Shown: positions 16,179-24,630, counted from the first letter of the stretch. The stretch: 28,991 nucleotides of DNA from CAZYVA01 sp964650695 (GCA_964650695.1 CAZYVA010000014.1:1-28991), one strand, 5' to 3'. Numbers and translations: made by a program. Notes: generated from the letters alone by a model not told the origin.

Positions 16179-17426
16179 ATGGGAATGAATGATACGCCGT
16201 CGTCAGAGCGTTTGCACATTGGCTTTTTCGGGCGGAGGAATGCGGGAAAATCGAGTCTGGTGAATGCTTTCACCAATCAGGAGTTGTCGGTGGTTTCAGA
16301 AGTGCGGGGGACGACGACCGACCCGGTCCGCAAATCTATGGAACTCTTACCGCTTGGCCCGGTGGTGATCGTGGATACGCCGGGTTTTGACGATGAGGGG
16401 GCTTTGGGGGATCTGCGCGTAAGAAAAACGAGGCAGGTGCTGAACCGGATTGATATCGCGATACTGGTTGTGGACGTGAAAGTAGGACTTTGTGCCTGTG
16501 AGGAAGAATTGCTGGGCTTAATCCGGGAAAAGGAACTGCCTTATCTGATTGCGTACAATAAATGCGACCTTCTGGACGGGCTCCCGGAAGAAGAAAAGAA
16601 CGCCGTCCATGCCCATGCGGAAGGGCGGATTCAGGATGGGAAGCCGGAGGAGGAAAGACATACGGTTTATGTCAGCGCCACACAGCGGATTCATATTGAG
16701 GAATTAAAAGAAATGACCGCTTCCCTCGTGAAGGAAAGCACAAAGGAAAAATGCCTTGTGCGGGATCTGATAAAGCCGGGGGAATTGGTTGTCCTGGTGA
16801 TCCCGATTGATAAGGCAGCCCCAAAAGGAAGGCTGATCCTTCCGCAGCAGATGGTGGTGCGGGATGTATTGGACGCATACGCGTGCGCGGTTTGCGTGAA
16901 AGAAAACGGGTTGGCAAAGCTTTTGGGGAAATTGGCAGAGAAGCCGTCCCTTGTCATCACAGACAGCCAGGTCTTTGGCCGGGTATCGAAGGAAGTCCCG
17001 GACCATATCCCATTGACCTCGTTTTCCATCCTGATGGCAAGGTACAAGGGATTTTTGGATACGGCTGTAGAGGGGGCTTATGCGATCAAACACCTGAAAG
17101 ATGGAGACAAGATCCTGATTTCCGAGGGATGTACCCACCACAGGCAATGCAATGATATCGGGACGGTCAAGCTCCCAGGGTGGCTCAGGGCGTTTACCGG
17201 GGCAGAACTGATTTTTGAGACCAGCTCCGGCGGCGGGTTTCCGGAGGATCTTTCGCAGTACACGCTGATCATCCATTGCGGCGGCTGTATGCTGACGGAG
17301 CGGGAAATGCGCTATCGGATGCAATGCGCCCAGGATCAGCATATACCGATCACCAATTACGGGACGGCGATTGCGTTCATGCATAGGGTTTTGGATCGAA
17401 GTTTGGAAGTATTTGGTAAATTGTAA
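16179..17426 (+). CDS. hydF: [FeFe]-hydrogenase maturation GTPase HydF
   Basis: HydF is the GTPase and scaffold that carries the 2Fe subcluster precursor to apo-HydA. The 415-aa protein has the P-loop GRRNAGKS (18-25), RGTTTDP (43-49), the Walker-B-like DTPGFDD (66-72) and NKCD. The C-terminal cluster motif is complete: Cys318 and His320 in CTHHRQC, then His366, Cys367 and Cys370 in HCGGC, which fits the family pattern C-x-H-x(45)-H-C-x2-C. AGGAGG precedes the ATG. The only unusual feature is the duplicated repeat directly upstream. It looks fully functional, so it could serve ordinary hydrogenases encoded elsewhere as well as this cluster. Confidence 0.97.
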   Translation: MGMNDTPSSERLHIGFFGRRNAGKSSLVNAFTNQELSVVSEVRGTTTDPVRKSMELLPLGPVVIVDTPGFDDEGALGDLRVRKTRQVLNRIDIAILVVDVKVGLCACEEELLGLIREKELPYLIAYNKCDLLDGLPEEEKNAVHAHAEGRIQDGKPEEERHTVYVSATQRIHIEELKEMTASLVKESTKEKCLVRDLIKPGELVVLVIPIDKAAPKGRLILPQQMVVRDVLDAYACAVCVKENGLAKLLGKLAEKPSLVITDSQVFGRVSKEVPDHIPLTSFSILMARYKGFLDTAVEGAYAIKHLKDGDKILISEGCTHHRQCNDIGTVKLPGWLRAFTGAELIFETSSGGGFPEDLSQYTLIIHCGGCMLTEREMRYRMQCAQDQHIPITNYGTAIAFMHRVLDRSLEVFGKL

Positions 17427-17547
17427 CCATTCAGACAGACCTGTACATGTACTGCGCAGGCCGTGAGAAAAAACGCCGGGGACGGCTTTGCGTTACTTTG
17501 CAGGGCACGGGTTTCCGGAACTGTGAAAAATAACGCTGTGGCGGGAA

Positions 17548-18633
17548 ATGATGAAAGAAAAAAAGGATTTGATTGACAAGCTTCGTACAGAGCGGATATT
17601 GTTAAAAAAAGAATTCCTCCCTCTTTTTGCGGAATGGGAGCCGGAGGAGGAAGAGTACCTTTATGCGCAGGCAAGGCAGGTGCGGGAAGCCGTTTACGGT
17701 AAGGACGTCTATCTGCGCGGGCTGATCGAGTTTACGAATTACTGCAAAAATGACTGTTATTACTGCGGCATCCGCAGGGGCAACCACAAAGCGCAGCGTT
17801 ACCGCCTGACGAAAGAGCAGATCTGGGACTGCTGTAAGCAAGGGTACGGACTGGGCTTCCGCACCTTTGTGCTGCAAGGTGGGGAGGACGGGTTTTTCAC
17901 AGACAAAAAGATCTGCGAAATCGTGTCGAAGATCAAGGAGCTATACCCTGACTGCGCCGTGACCCTTTCCATTGGGGAAAAACCCTATGGTTCCTACAAA
18001 GCCTATTACGATGCCGGGGCGGACCGATACCTGCTCCGCCACGAGACGGCGGACGGCAGTCATTACCGCCTGCTGCATCCTGCCCAGATGGATGGGGAGA
18101 ACCGGAAGAGGTGCCTGTACGATCTGAAAGAAATCGGCTATCAGGTGGGCTGCGGCATGATGGTTGGTTCGCCGGGACAGAAGCCGGAACATCTCATCGA
18201 GGATTTTTTGTTCATGAAGGAACTTATGCCGGATATGATTGGCATTGGGCCTTTCATCGCGCATAGGGACACGCCGTTTGCCAAAGAGCCATCCGGAACG
18301 CTTTGCGGCACGCTCCACCTGTTGGGGCTTCTCCGGCTGATGTTTCCGTATGCGTTGATTCCCGCGACAACGGCGCTTGGCACGATCCACCCGATGGGGC
18401 GGGAAAAGGGGCTCCTGGCTGGGGCGAATGTCGTGATGCCGAACCTTTCCCCGTCCCAGGCCCGCGAGAAATATTTGCTGTACGATGGGAAAATCTGCAC
18501 AGGGGACGAAGCGGCCAAATGCCGGACATGCATGCAGGCAAGGATCGAAAAAACAGGGTATCGGGTCCGTGTAGGCAGAGGGGATGTAAGGCGAAACCGC
18601 CTTGACGGTGAGGTTTTGCCTGTGGTATCCTAA
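17548..18633 (+). CDS. hydE: [FeFe]-hydrogenase maturation radical SAM protein HydE
   Basis: HydE is a radical SAM enzyme acting on the Fe(CO)2CN-cysteine unit that HydG makes, on the way to the H-cluster. The 361-aa protein has the radical SAM motif CKNDCYYC (Cys66, Cys70, Cys73), RTFVLQGGED, and the C-terminal cysteines CTGDEAAKCRTC (Cys317, Cys325, Cys328), with the same spacing as the second cluster of Thermotoga HydE. The start is ATGATG at 17548; the upstream ribosome binding site is weak (GCGGGAA). It follows hydF after 121 bases. HydG is not in the window. PylB and BioB are the nearest alternative families, but the extra C-terminal cysteines favour HydE. Confidence 0.95.
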   Translation: MMKEKKDLIDKLRTERILLKKEFLPLFAEWEPEEEEYLYAQARQVREAVYGKDVYLRGLIEFTNYCKNDCYYCGIRRGNHKAQRYRLTKEQIWDCCKQGYGLGFRTFVLQGGEDGFFTDKKICEIVSKIKELYPDCAVTLSIGEKPYGSYKAYYDAGADRYLLRHETADGSHYRLLHPAQMDGENRKRCLYDLKEIGYQVGCGMMVGSPGQKPEHLIEDFLFMKELMPDMIGIGPFIAHRDTPFAKEPSGTLCGTLHLLGLLRLMFPYALIPATTALGTIHPMGREKGLLAGANVVMPNLSPSQAREKYLLYDGKICTGDEAAKCRTCMQARIEKTGYRVRVGRGDVRRNRLDGEVLPVVS

Positions 18634-18712
18634 GTAGGGAATGGGATGGTCGGCACAGGATGGATGCCGTCTGGCAATTAGGTCCGTGTTGATTTTAGGA
18701 GGAGGTTTTGAA

Positions 18713-19189
18713 ATGGCAAAAAAAATAAAGGTTTTATCGATGTTCCTTGCGCTGAGCCTGCTGATCTCGTTGGCATGCCCGCCAAAGGTTACGGAGGCGG
18801 CTTCTGCCTCTAAGAAAAAATCCGTCACCATTACGCTTACTAAAGATGATCCAAGCCAGATGTTCTATCTTCGTTTAAAAAAGCAATCCCCGGTGAAAGT
18901 GACGGTCAAGGTTCTGAAGGCGAAAGGGACTGCAGAAAAAAAGAAAATTTATTGGCTACCTTATGAAGCGGATACTTCAAAGGGTTCTTTATTTTATGGT
19001 AACTTAAAAACAAAAAAACTAAAGAAAGGCCAATCGCTTACATCGAAGACATTGGTATCGTCCCCGGCGAGCGACGCGGAGATAACCTTTGACCTGCCGG
19101 AAGGGATGACGATGCTGAAAATAAAAGTGACCGTGTCTTCCACAAAAGGCAAAAAAGTGATTCAATCATTTGAACGATTCACGTATTAA
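18713..19189 (+). CDS. small secreted hypothetical protein
   Basis: I do not recognise this family. The 158-aa protein starts MAKKIKV, followed by a hydrophobic stretch (LSMFLALSLLISLA) and a likely signal peptidase site near TEAASA, so it is probably exported. The remainder is Lys/Ser/Thr-rich and beta-strand-like, as in small secreted beta-sandwich proteins. The ATG at 18713 follows an AGGAGGAGG site; a longer frame from 18641 lacks one. It follows hydE on the same strand, but its AT-richer, Lys-rich composition differs from the operon genes, so a functional link is doubtful. Confidence 0.75.
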   Translation: MAKKIKVLSMFLALSLLISLACPPKVTEAASASKKKSVTITLTKDDPSQMFYLRLKKQSPVKVTVKVLKAKGTAEKKKIYWLPYEADTSKGSLFYGNLKTKKLKKGQSLTSKTLVSSPASDAEITFDLPEGMTMLKIKVTVSSTKGKKVIQSFERFTY

Positions 19190-19240
19190 GGCACGTTCCC
19201 CCGCCCCACGGTTTCCATCCTATTCTACCATCCCCTGTTG

Positions 19241-19266
19241 AATGCCTTGGAATCAAACAAGGCATT
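19241..19266. repeat. 9-bp inverted repeat, possible weak terminator
   Basis: AATGCCTTG and CAAGGCATT are perfect 9-base arms with an 8-base loop, 51 bases after the secreted-protein gene. No T run follows, so a terminator role is uncertain. The rest of 19190-19443 shows no gene. Confidence 0.4.
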
Positions 19267-19443
19267 TGGAAAAGACGGTCTATGCCGGCAGGGGCGCGGA
19301 ACTGACGGAAGCGTAACATCTTCTGCTTCACAAGTGCATACTTGTTGGAACAGCAAGGAATGGACAATATTTTCACCATAATAGCAACTCCAGGGGCAAC
19401 GGATTACAGCGCCATAGCGAAGAAAAAGGACGGGTGACACACG

Positions 19444-20145
19444 ATGGGCCTCCACTATGATAAAAACCAACAGTACGGCGTGCCTTTTGGTACGTACCGG
19501 CAGCAATATGCCGGGGCGGATCCGCAGATGCTTTCAGAAAGCTCCGGTGTGCCATACGATTTTGAAAAAAGACAGTTTTCATTAAAGCTTCTGGGGACAG
19601 ATTACGCGATCAGCCATCCCGGTTTCGATGTCCGCTGCCTGGAACGGAAGCCTGACCTCCGGGCGTCTGTGGGATCATCGGATGAGCCATCGTCCATACA
19701 GCGCGCGAATGTCCCGTATGCCCCGCTGCTCACGGAAGACGCGGCGAAAATCCTCATCATACGTTACCTTACTTTTGGCAGGAATGCAATGTTTATGGGA
19801 ACGTTCAAGCCATACTCGGAAATGCCCTGGGGGAATGTATACGAGCGGAATTTCCAGGGAAGATGCATCCGGCGGCTTGCGTTTACTTTCGGTACACGTA
19901 TCGGGCAGTTTTGTAAGGCGATGGAGCGGCTGGAAGCCAGAAAACTTCCATCCTCCGGCGAATCTTATGAAATGGATTTCCTGGAGGATCTACGCCTGCG
20001 CCTGACAGTCTGGGAAGCGGACGATGAATTTCCGCCATCGGCGCAGATTCTTTTTTCCGATAATTTCCCCTATGCGTTTTCCGGGGAAGATATGGCATAC
20101 GTGGGGGATCTGGTGATCCTCACGCTGAAAAAGCTTGGCGAATAA
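19444..20145 (+). CDS. DUF3786 family protein
   Basis: A 233-aa protein that resembles the DUF3786 family of anaerobes. The recognisable parts are the N-terminal block (YDFEKRQFSLKLLGTDYAI), the ILIIRYLTFG helix, the FKPYSEMPWGNVY segment, and the C-terminal LTVWEADDEFPPSAQ with FSDNFPYAFSGED. No signal peptide, membrane helix or cysteine cluster is visible. The function of the family is unknown to me. The start follows AAAGGACGGG. It forms a two-gene unit with the short gene at 20167. It lies 0.8 kb after hydE on the same strand and may or may not belong to that system. Confidence 0.75.
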   Translation: MGLHYDKNQQYGVPFGTYRQQYAGADPQMLSESSGVPYDFEKRQFSLKLLGTDYAISHPGFDVRCLERKPDLRASVGSSDEPSSIQRANVPYAPLLTEDAAKILIIRYLTFGRNAMFMGTFKPYSEMPWGNVYERNFQGRCIRRLAFTFGTRIGQFCKAMERLEARKLPSSGESYEMDFLEDLRLRLTVWEADDEFPPSAQILFSDNFPYAFSGEDMAYVGDLVILTLKKLGE

Positions 20146-20166
20146 AAGGTTCCTGAGGTGTTTGGA

Positions 20167-20397
20167 ATGAAAAAATATGAGATCGTATGGGAAATATTTA
20201 ATGAATGCGCAAGGAACCAGATGCGGGACGTGTCCATAGAAGAAGCGTATGTCCCAGATTTGGAGCAGTATATCCGTTCCCGCCATAAAGACCGGGCGCT
20301 GGCGCTGACAAAGACCGTGGCTGAGGACGGGGACGTCATATTCGATGTAAATTCTGCCGGAATGCATGAGAGATATACTTTCACGGAGATCGAATGA
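20167..20397 (+). CDS. small hypothetical protein, 76 aa
   Basis: I do not recognise a named family. The acidic, soluble protein begins MKKYEIVWEIFNECARNQMRD, has a central YVPDLEQYIRSRHKD stretch and ends GMHERYTFTEIE. One cysteine is present and no motif for a cofactor is visible. The ATG at 20167 lies six bases after TGAGGTG, which is preferred over the in-frame GTG at 20158. It follows the DUF3786 gene after 21 bases, so the two are very likely co-transcribed. Confidence 0.7.
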   Translation: MKKYEIVWEIFNECARNQMRDVSIEEAYVPDLEQYIRSRHKDRALALTKTVAEDGDVIFDVNSAGMHERYTFTEIE

Positions 20398-20430
20398 GGT
20401 GATCCGGATAGGGATACGTGAAAAAGGCGC

Positions 20431-21273
20431 CTATTTTACAACCTTATTCTTCTGCCGGTATTCCCTCGGCGATATCCCGTATACGCTTTTGAATACACGT
20501 GAAAAATGGAGTTGGTTTGGGTATCCGACCGATATCCCGACAGCCCCTATGGGATCGTTTCCGGTAGCCAGGGCTTCCGCCGCCTTGGTCATGCGGTAGC
20601 GGATTAGAAACATCTGCGGGGACTGCCCGGTTACTTTCTTAAAGATTTTCCCAAAATAGCTGCGGTCCAGCCTGCACTGCCTTGCCATATCCTCCACCGT
20701 GATATTCTGATAATAGTTGTGTTCCAGAAACGTGACTGCTTCACGGACATAAAACTCGCTCAGCTTTCCGCCCTGCATTTGTTTTTTGGAGGCGGAATAT
20801 TTGATGAGTTTATCTATAAACAGATACAGGTGGCCAATCAGTTCAATCGAAGAAGCATTCTGGCTCATGACGATTTTCATCATTTCTTCCATAAGGATTT
20901 TCCCATACGCGGCATCCGAAAGAAAATAGACAGGGGTTTTATGGGACAGTCCCGCAAGCTCCATACATTCTTTCGCGCGAAGTCCGCCAAATTCCAGCCA
21001 GACGTATTCCCACGGTTCTTCCTTGTCTGCGTAATACAGGTTTACATATTCCGGCTCGATCAGAAAGCCGTTCTTTTCCGATATTCTATGTACGGTCACT
21101 TTTCCATTTTCATCACTGGAGTGAAGAACTCCTTTTCCTGATATCACATAATGGAATAAGTAATTGTTCCGGATATAGGGGCCGAAAGAATGAAGAGGCA
21201 CACATTTTTCATATCCATATTGGTATATCGTCAAATCCATAAAGCGTTCATCTTGAAAAACTGAAAATGTCAT
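20431..21273 (-). CDS. AraC family transcriptional regulator
   Basis: A 280-aa regulator with an N-terminal cupin-like sensing domain (about 15-150) and a C-terminal pair of helix-turn-helix motifs. The second part carries NITVEDMARQCRLDRSYFGKIFKK, then VGISVGYPNQLHFSRVFKSVYGISPREYR, the AraC signature. It is transcribed away from the sugar operon starting at 21498, with 224 bases between them. It most likely controls that operon in response to an alpha-galactoside or a related sugar. The start at 21273 has an AAAGAAGATAAAGAG leader; an internal Met at residue 12 is possible. The ligand is inferred from context only. Confidence 0.93.
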   Translation of the reverse strand: MTFSVFQDERFMDLTIYQYGYEKCVPLHSFGPYIRNNYLFHYVISGKGVLHSSDENGKVTVHRISEKNGFLIEPEYVNLYYADKEEPWEYVWLEFGGLRAKECMELAGLSHKTPVYFLSDAAYGKILMEEMMKIVMSQNASSIELIGHLYLFIDKLIKYSASKKQMQGGKLSEFYVREAVTFLEHNYYQNITVEDMARQCRLDRSYFGKIFKKVTGQSPQMFLIRYRMTKAAEALATGNDPIGAVGISVGYPNQLHFSRVFKSVYGISPREYRQKNKVVK

Positions 21274-21305
21274 CTCTTTATCTTCTTTCTTTTTACGTGA
21301 TTTTG

Positions 21306-21331
21306 CACAAAAAACAATTCTGTTTTTTGTG
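21306..21331. promoter_or_regulatory. perfect 11-bp palindrome in the divergent promoter region
   Basis: CACAAAAAACA and TGTTTTTTGTG are perfect arms around ATTC. It starts 33 bases upstream of the AraC-type gene start and lies in the control region shared with the GH13 gene. It could be an operator or a U-rich hairpin in the regulator's leader. Confidence 0.5.
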
Positions 21332-21370
21332 GATTCCTACAAATTTACTTATGTTTTTTTCATTATATAC

Positions 21371-21417
21371 CAAAATGCGTCCTGACTTCAACCCTTTTAT
21401 GGAAATGTCGCATTTTG
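21371..21417. promoter_or_regulatory. spaced inverted repeat upstream of the GH13 gene
   Basis: CAAAATGCG (21371-21379) and CGCATTTTG (21409-21417) are perfect 9-base arms 29 bases apart, upstream of the sugar operon. It is a candidate binding site for the adjacent AraC-type regulator. AraC sites are more often direct repeats, so this is tentative. Confidence 0.45.
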
Positions 21418-21497
21418 AGAATATTTTGGACACATCCGAATATTTACGCAATTTTTTGAAACTGGTATTCTTTTTATAGCAGGAGGAGAAAAATGGA

Positions 21498-23210
21498 ATG
21501 AAGGACACGAAGAAAGCATGGTGGAAAGAAAGTGTCGTTTATGAGGTCTATCCGAGAAGCTTCTGTGACAGCAACGGGGATGGAATCGGCGATCTGGACG
21601 GGATTACGGGTAAGCTGGATTATCTGAAGGAATTGGGGATCGATGTCATATGGCTTTCTCCCATTTACCAGTCGCCGAATGATGATAATGGGTATGATAT
21701 CAGCGATTATTATGCAATTATGCGGGAATTTGGGACGATGGAGGATTTTGGGCGGCTTCTTTCCAAGGCGCATTCCCTTGGCATCAAAATCATGATGGAT
21801 CTCGTTGTGAACCATACCTCGGACGAACACGTATGGTTTACAGAAAGCCGAAAATCCAGGGAAAATCCCTACCGTGATTACTACATATGGAGGGAAGCGA
21901 AGGAAGGGCGGGCGCCCAACAACTGGGGAGCCTGCTTTGGCGGTTCTGTGTGGGAATATGACGAGGCGACAGATATGTATTACCTTCATCTTTTTTCGCC
22001 AAAGCAGCCGGATCTGAACTGGGACAATCCCAAAGTGCGGCAGGAAGTCTTTGATATGATGGCCTGGTGGTGTGAGAAAGGAATCGATGGCTTCCGCATG
22101 GATACGATTAATCTGATCTCCAAGACTGCGGGGCTCCCGGACACACCGGAAGGAAGAAGCGGCTACGGGGATTATACGCCGTACTGCGCGAATGGGCCCC
22201 ATGTCCATGAATACCTGGGAGAGATGAACCGGAAAGTGCTGTCCAGGTATGATTTGATGACGGTAGGGGAATGCCCCGGTGTGACAGTGGAAGAAGCGCA
22301 GCGGTATGCATCTTTGGATGGCGGGGAGCTGAATATGGTTTTCCAGTTTGAGCATATGGGGCTGGATGACGGCGATGGGCTGAAATGGTCGCACAATCCG
22401 ATCCCGCTCCGGAAGCTGAAGGAAGTGATGAGCAAATGGCAGACATCGCTTTCCGGGAAAGCGTGGAACAGTCTGTACTGGTGCAACCATGACCAGCCAA
22501 GGATCGTTTCCCGCCTGGGAAATGACAGTCCCAGATACCGGGAACTTTCCGCGAAGATGCTTGGGACCTGCCTTCATATGATGCAGGGGACGCCATATAT
22601 TTACCAGGGCGAAGAGCTTGGCATGACCAATTACCCATTTTCCTCCCTGGAGGAATTCCGGGACATTGAAAGCATCCATGCGTATCATGAACTGACGGAA
22701 AAAGGGATCGTGGGGCCGGAGGAAATGTTTGATTTTATTTCCTATAAAGGACGGGACAACGCCCGGACGCCCATGCAGTGGGATGACAGCGTGAATGCCG
22801 GGTTTACATCCGCAAAGCCATGGATTCCGGTAAATCCGAATTATAAAGACATCAACGCAAAGGAGCAGATGGGAAGAAAGGATTCGGTTTTCCATTATTA
22901 TCAGAAACTGATCGCGCTCCGCAAGGAACATCCCATCATCGTATATGGGAGTTACCGGCTGCTGCTTCCGGAAAGTGATGAAATTTATGTGTATGAAAGG
23001 CAGATGGGCAAGGAACGGCTTCTTGTCATCTGCAATTTTACGGGAAAAGATACGGCATACACTGTAGAGGATGAGAAAGCGCTGGATGTGGGGAACGGCG
23101 GGAAAATGCTGATTGCAAATTACGGCCGGGCTGTGCTGGAAAAGGAAATGCTTCTTGGGCCGTATGAAGCATTGGCGTGGAAATACGGCTGTCCAGGCAG
23201 GTCTTTGTGA
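21498..23210 (+). CDS. GH13 alpha-glucosidase
   Basis: A 570-aa cytoplasmic glycoside hydrolase of the oligo-1,6-glucosidase / alpha-glucosidase group of GH13. Conserved regions are DLVVNHTSD (101-109), GFRMDTIN with nucleophile Asp202, TVGECPG with acid/base Glu258, and NHDQPR with Asp332. The N-terminal DSNGDGIGDL is the calcium-binding-type loop. The residue after the nucleophile is Thr203; in this family Val there goes with alpha-1,6 specificity, while Thr or Ala goes with alpha-1,4/sucrose-type activity, so I lean to alpha-glucosidase or sucrase. AGGAGGAG precedes the start. It is the first gene of the sugar operon. Trehalose-6-phosphate hydrolase is a less likely alternative because no PTS gene is nearby. 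Confidence 0.92.
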   Translation: MKDTKKAWWKESVVYEVYPRSFCDSNGDGIGDLDGITGKLDYLKELGIDVIWLSPIYQSPNDDNGYDISDYYAIMREFGTMEDFGRLLSKAHSLGIKIMMDLVVNHTSDEHVWFTESRKSRENPYRDYYIWREAKEGRAPNNWGACFGGSVWEYDEATDMYYLHLFSPKQPDLNWDNPKVRQEVFDMMAWWCEKGIDGFRMDTINLISKTAGLPDTPEGRSGYGDYTPYCANGPHVHEYLGEMNRKVLSRYDLMTVGECPGVTVEEAQRYASLDGGELNMVFQFEHMGLDDGDGLKWSHNPIPLRKLKEVMSKWQTSLSGKAWNSLYWCNHDQPRIVSRLGNDSPRYRELSAKMLGTCLHMMQGTPYIYQGEELGMTNYPFSSLEEFRDIESIHAYHELTEKGIVGPEEMFDFISYKGRDNARTPMQWDDSVNAGFTSAKPWIPVNPNYKDINAKEQMGRKDSVFHYYQKLIALRKEHPIIVYGSYRLLLPESDEIYVYERQMGKERLLVICNFTGKDTAYTVEDEKALDVGNGGKMLIANYGRAVLEKEMLLGPYEALAWKYGCPGRSL

Positions 23211-23219
23211 ATGCTTGTA

Positions 23220-23286
23220 GGATTGCAGGAGTGCGTAGCGCGGAGCAATCCGTGATATTCATAGAGGTCAAATCTTATTTGACCCC
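23220..23286. repeat. composite palindromic intergenic repeat, copy C
   Basis: A hairpin with GGATTGC and GCAATCC ends (23220-23251, inner GCGTAGCGC) is followed by the perfect palindrome GGTCAAAT-CTT-ATTTGACC (23266-23284) and CCA. It has the same layout as 2577-2637. It lies between the GH13 gene and the binding-protein gene, inside what is otherwise one operon. Confidence 0.6.
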
Positions 23287-23346
23287 ACACAACATACAAG
23301 GGACAGGGGAAGCCCTGCCCGCGCAAAAAGAAAGGAGAGGTGTGGA

Positions 23347-24630
23347 ATGAAGAACAGAGGAATTGCCGCCGTGCTTGTGGCGGTCATGTTGACGGGGACG
23401 GCCTTGTCTGCTTCGGGATGTTCCTCCCAAGACGCAGACGGGAAAATCCACATCAACATGCTCCAGTACAAGCCGGAGGCTGTAAAAGCCTTTGAGGCGA
23501 TGGAGGAGGAATTCAATGCGACCCACGACGATATCGTACTTACGATTGAGTCGCCCAATGACGCGACGACTGTGTTGAAAACGCGCCTGATCAAGGAGGA
23601 TGCGCCGGACATTATTGGGATTGGCGGGGATGTCAATTTTTCGAACTTCCTTGACGCTGAAATTCTCATGGATATTTCAGATTTTGATGGTTTGTCGCTG
23701 ATCAAGCAGGCTTACCTGGATATTGATAAGAACCTGGAATATGTTCCGATGGACGGCGTGTATGCGGTTCCTTACGTGGCAAATGCGGCTGGTGTTTTGT
23801 ACAACCGGGAAATGTTTAAGGAAAATGGATGGGCGATCCCCACGACATGGAAAGAATTCATGAGCCTGTGCGAAGAAATCCAGGATTCCGGGCAACTTCC
23901 GTTCTATTTTGGGTTTAAGGACACATGGACCTGCCTTGCGCCTTGGAACGCGCTTGCCTGCGATCTGGCGCCGGCGGATGTCTGCGCACAGGTGAACAAG
24001 GGTGAGACCACCTTTGCACAAGAATACGATGATGTTTCCGAAAAAATGCTGGAGCTTTTGCAATATGGGCCGGAAGACCCCTTTGCCTACAGCTATAACG
24101 ATGCCTGTACCGCTTTTGCGAACGGGGAATCCGCCATGTACTGTATCGGGAGTTATGCGGTTCCGCAGATCCAGTCGGTCAATCCGGACATGGATATCGA
24201 TTCCTTCGTGATGCCGGGGTGCGACAAGGAGAGCGACAACGTACTCAATTCCGGCGTGGATCTCCAGTTTAGCGTGAGTACCGCCTGCGAAAACAAGGAG
24301 GCGGCTTATGAAGTATTGAGTTTTCTTTTGGAGGATTCCTCGATCCAGACCTATCTGGACGACCAGAACGCCATCCCTTGCAAGGAAGGGGACTTTGAAC
24401 TTCCATCCTCCCTGGATGGGGTGTTAAGTTATATCGACGAGAACCGGATGGTGGATTACCAGGATCACTATTACCCTTCGGAGATGGCTGTGGACGCACA
24501 GATCCAGACTTTCCTGATTGACAAAGATGTGGATCAGTTCCTGAGCAAGTTCGATACGGACTGGCAGCGCTATAACCGCGATGTCATCCGCAAGGTACAG
24601 GAATATAACGAAAAGGGAGGGAATGAATGA
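23347..24630 (+). CDS. sugar ABC transporter substrate-binding lipoprotein
   Basis: A 427-aa family 1 extracellular solute-binding protein (MsmE-like). It has an N-terminal signal with lipobox LSASGC and lipid-anchored Cys25. The family core follows: an FEAMEEEFNATHDDI strand-helix, a DAPDIIGIGG segment, VPYVANAAGVLYNREMF, and the FANGESAMYCIGSYA block. It should bind an oligosaccharide outside the membrane and pass it to the two permeases downstream. The gene order with a GH36 alpha-galactosidase points to raffinose, melibiose or a similar sugar. AAGGAGAGG precedes the ATG. Its stop overlaps the next gene's start by four bases. Confidence 0.94.
   Translation: MKNRGIAAVLVAVMLTGTALSASGCSSQDADGKIHINMLQYKPEAVKAFEAMEEEFNATHDDIVLTIESPNDATTVLKTRLIKEDAPDIIGIGGDVNFSNFLDAEILMDISDFDGLSLIKQAYLDIDKNLEYVPMDGVYAVPYVANAAGVLYNREMFKENGWAIPTTWKEFMSLCEEIQDSGQLPFYFGFKDTWTCLAPWNALACDLAPADVCAQVNKGETTFAQEYDDVSEKMLELLQYGPEDPFAYSYNDACTAFANGESAMYCIGSYAVPQIQSVNPDMDIDSFVMPGCDKESDNVLNSGVDLQFSVSTACENKEAAYEVLSFLLEDSSIQTYLDDQNAIPCKEGDFELPSSLDGVLSYIDENRMVDYQDHYYPSEMAVDAQIQTFLIDKDVDQFLSKFDTDWQRYNRDVIRKVQEYNEKGGNE

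Noticed and set aside
21474..22931. A 485-aa open frame on the minus strand opposite the GH13 gene
   Set aside because: It is antisense to a gene with all catalytic residues in place, and its Ile/His/Pro-rich product resembles no family.
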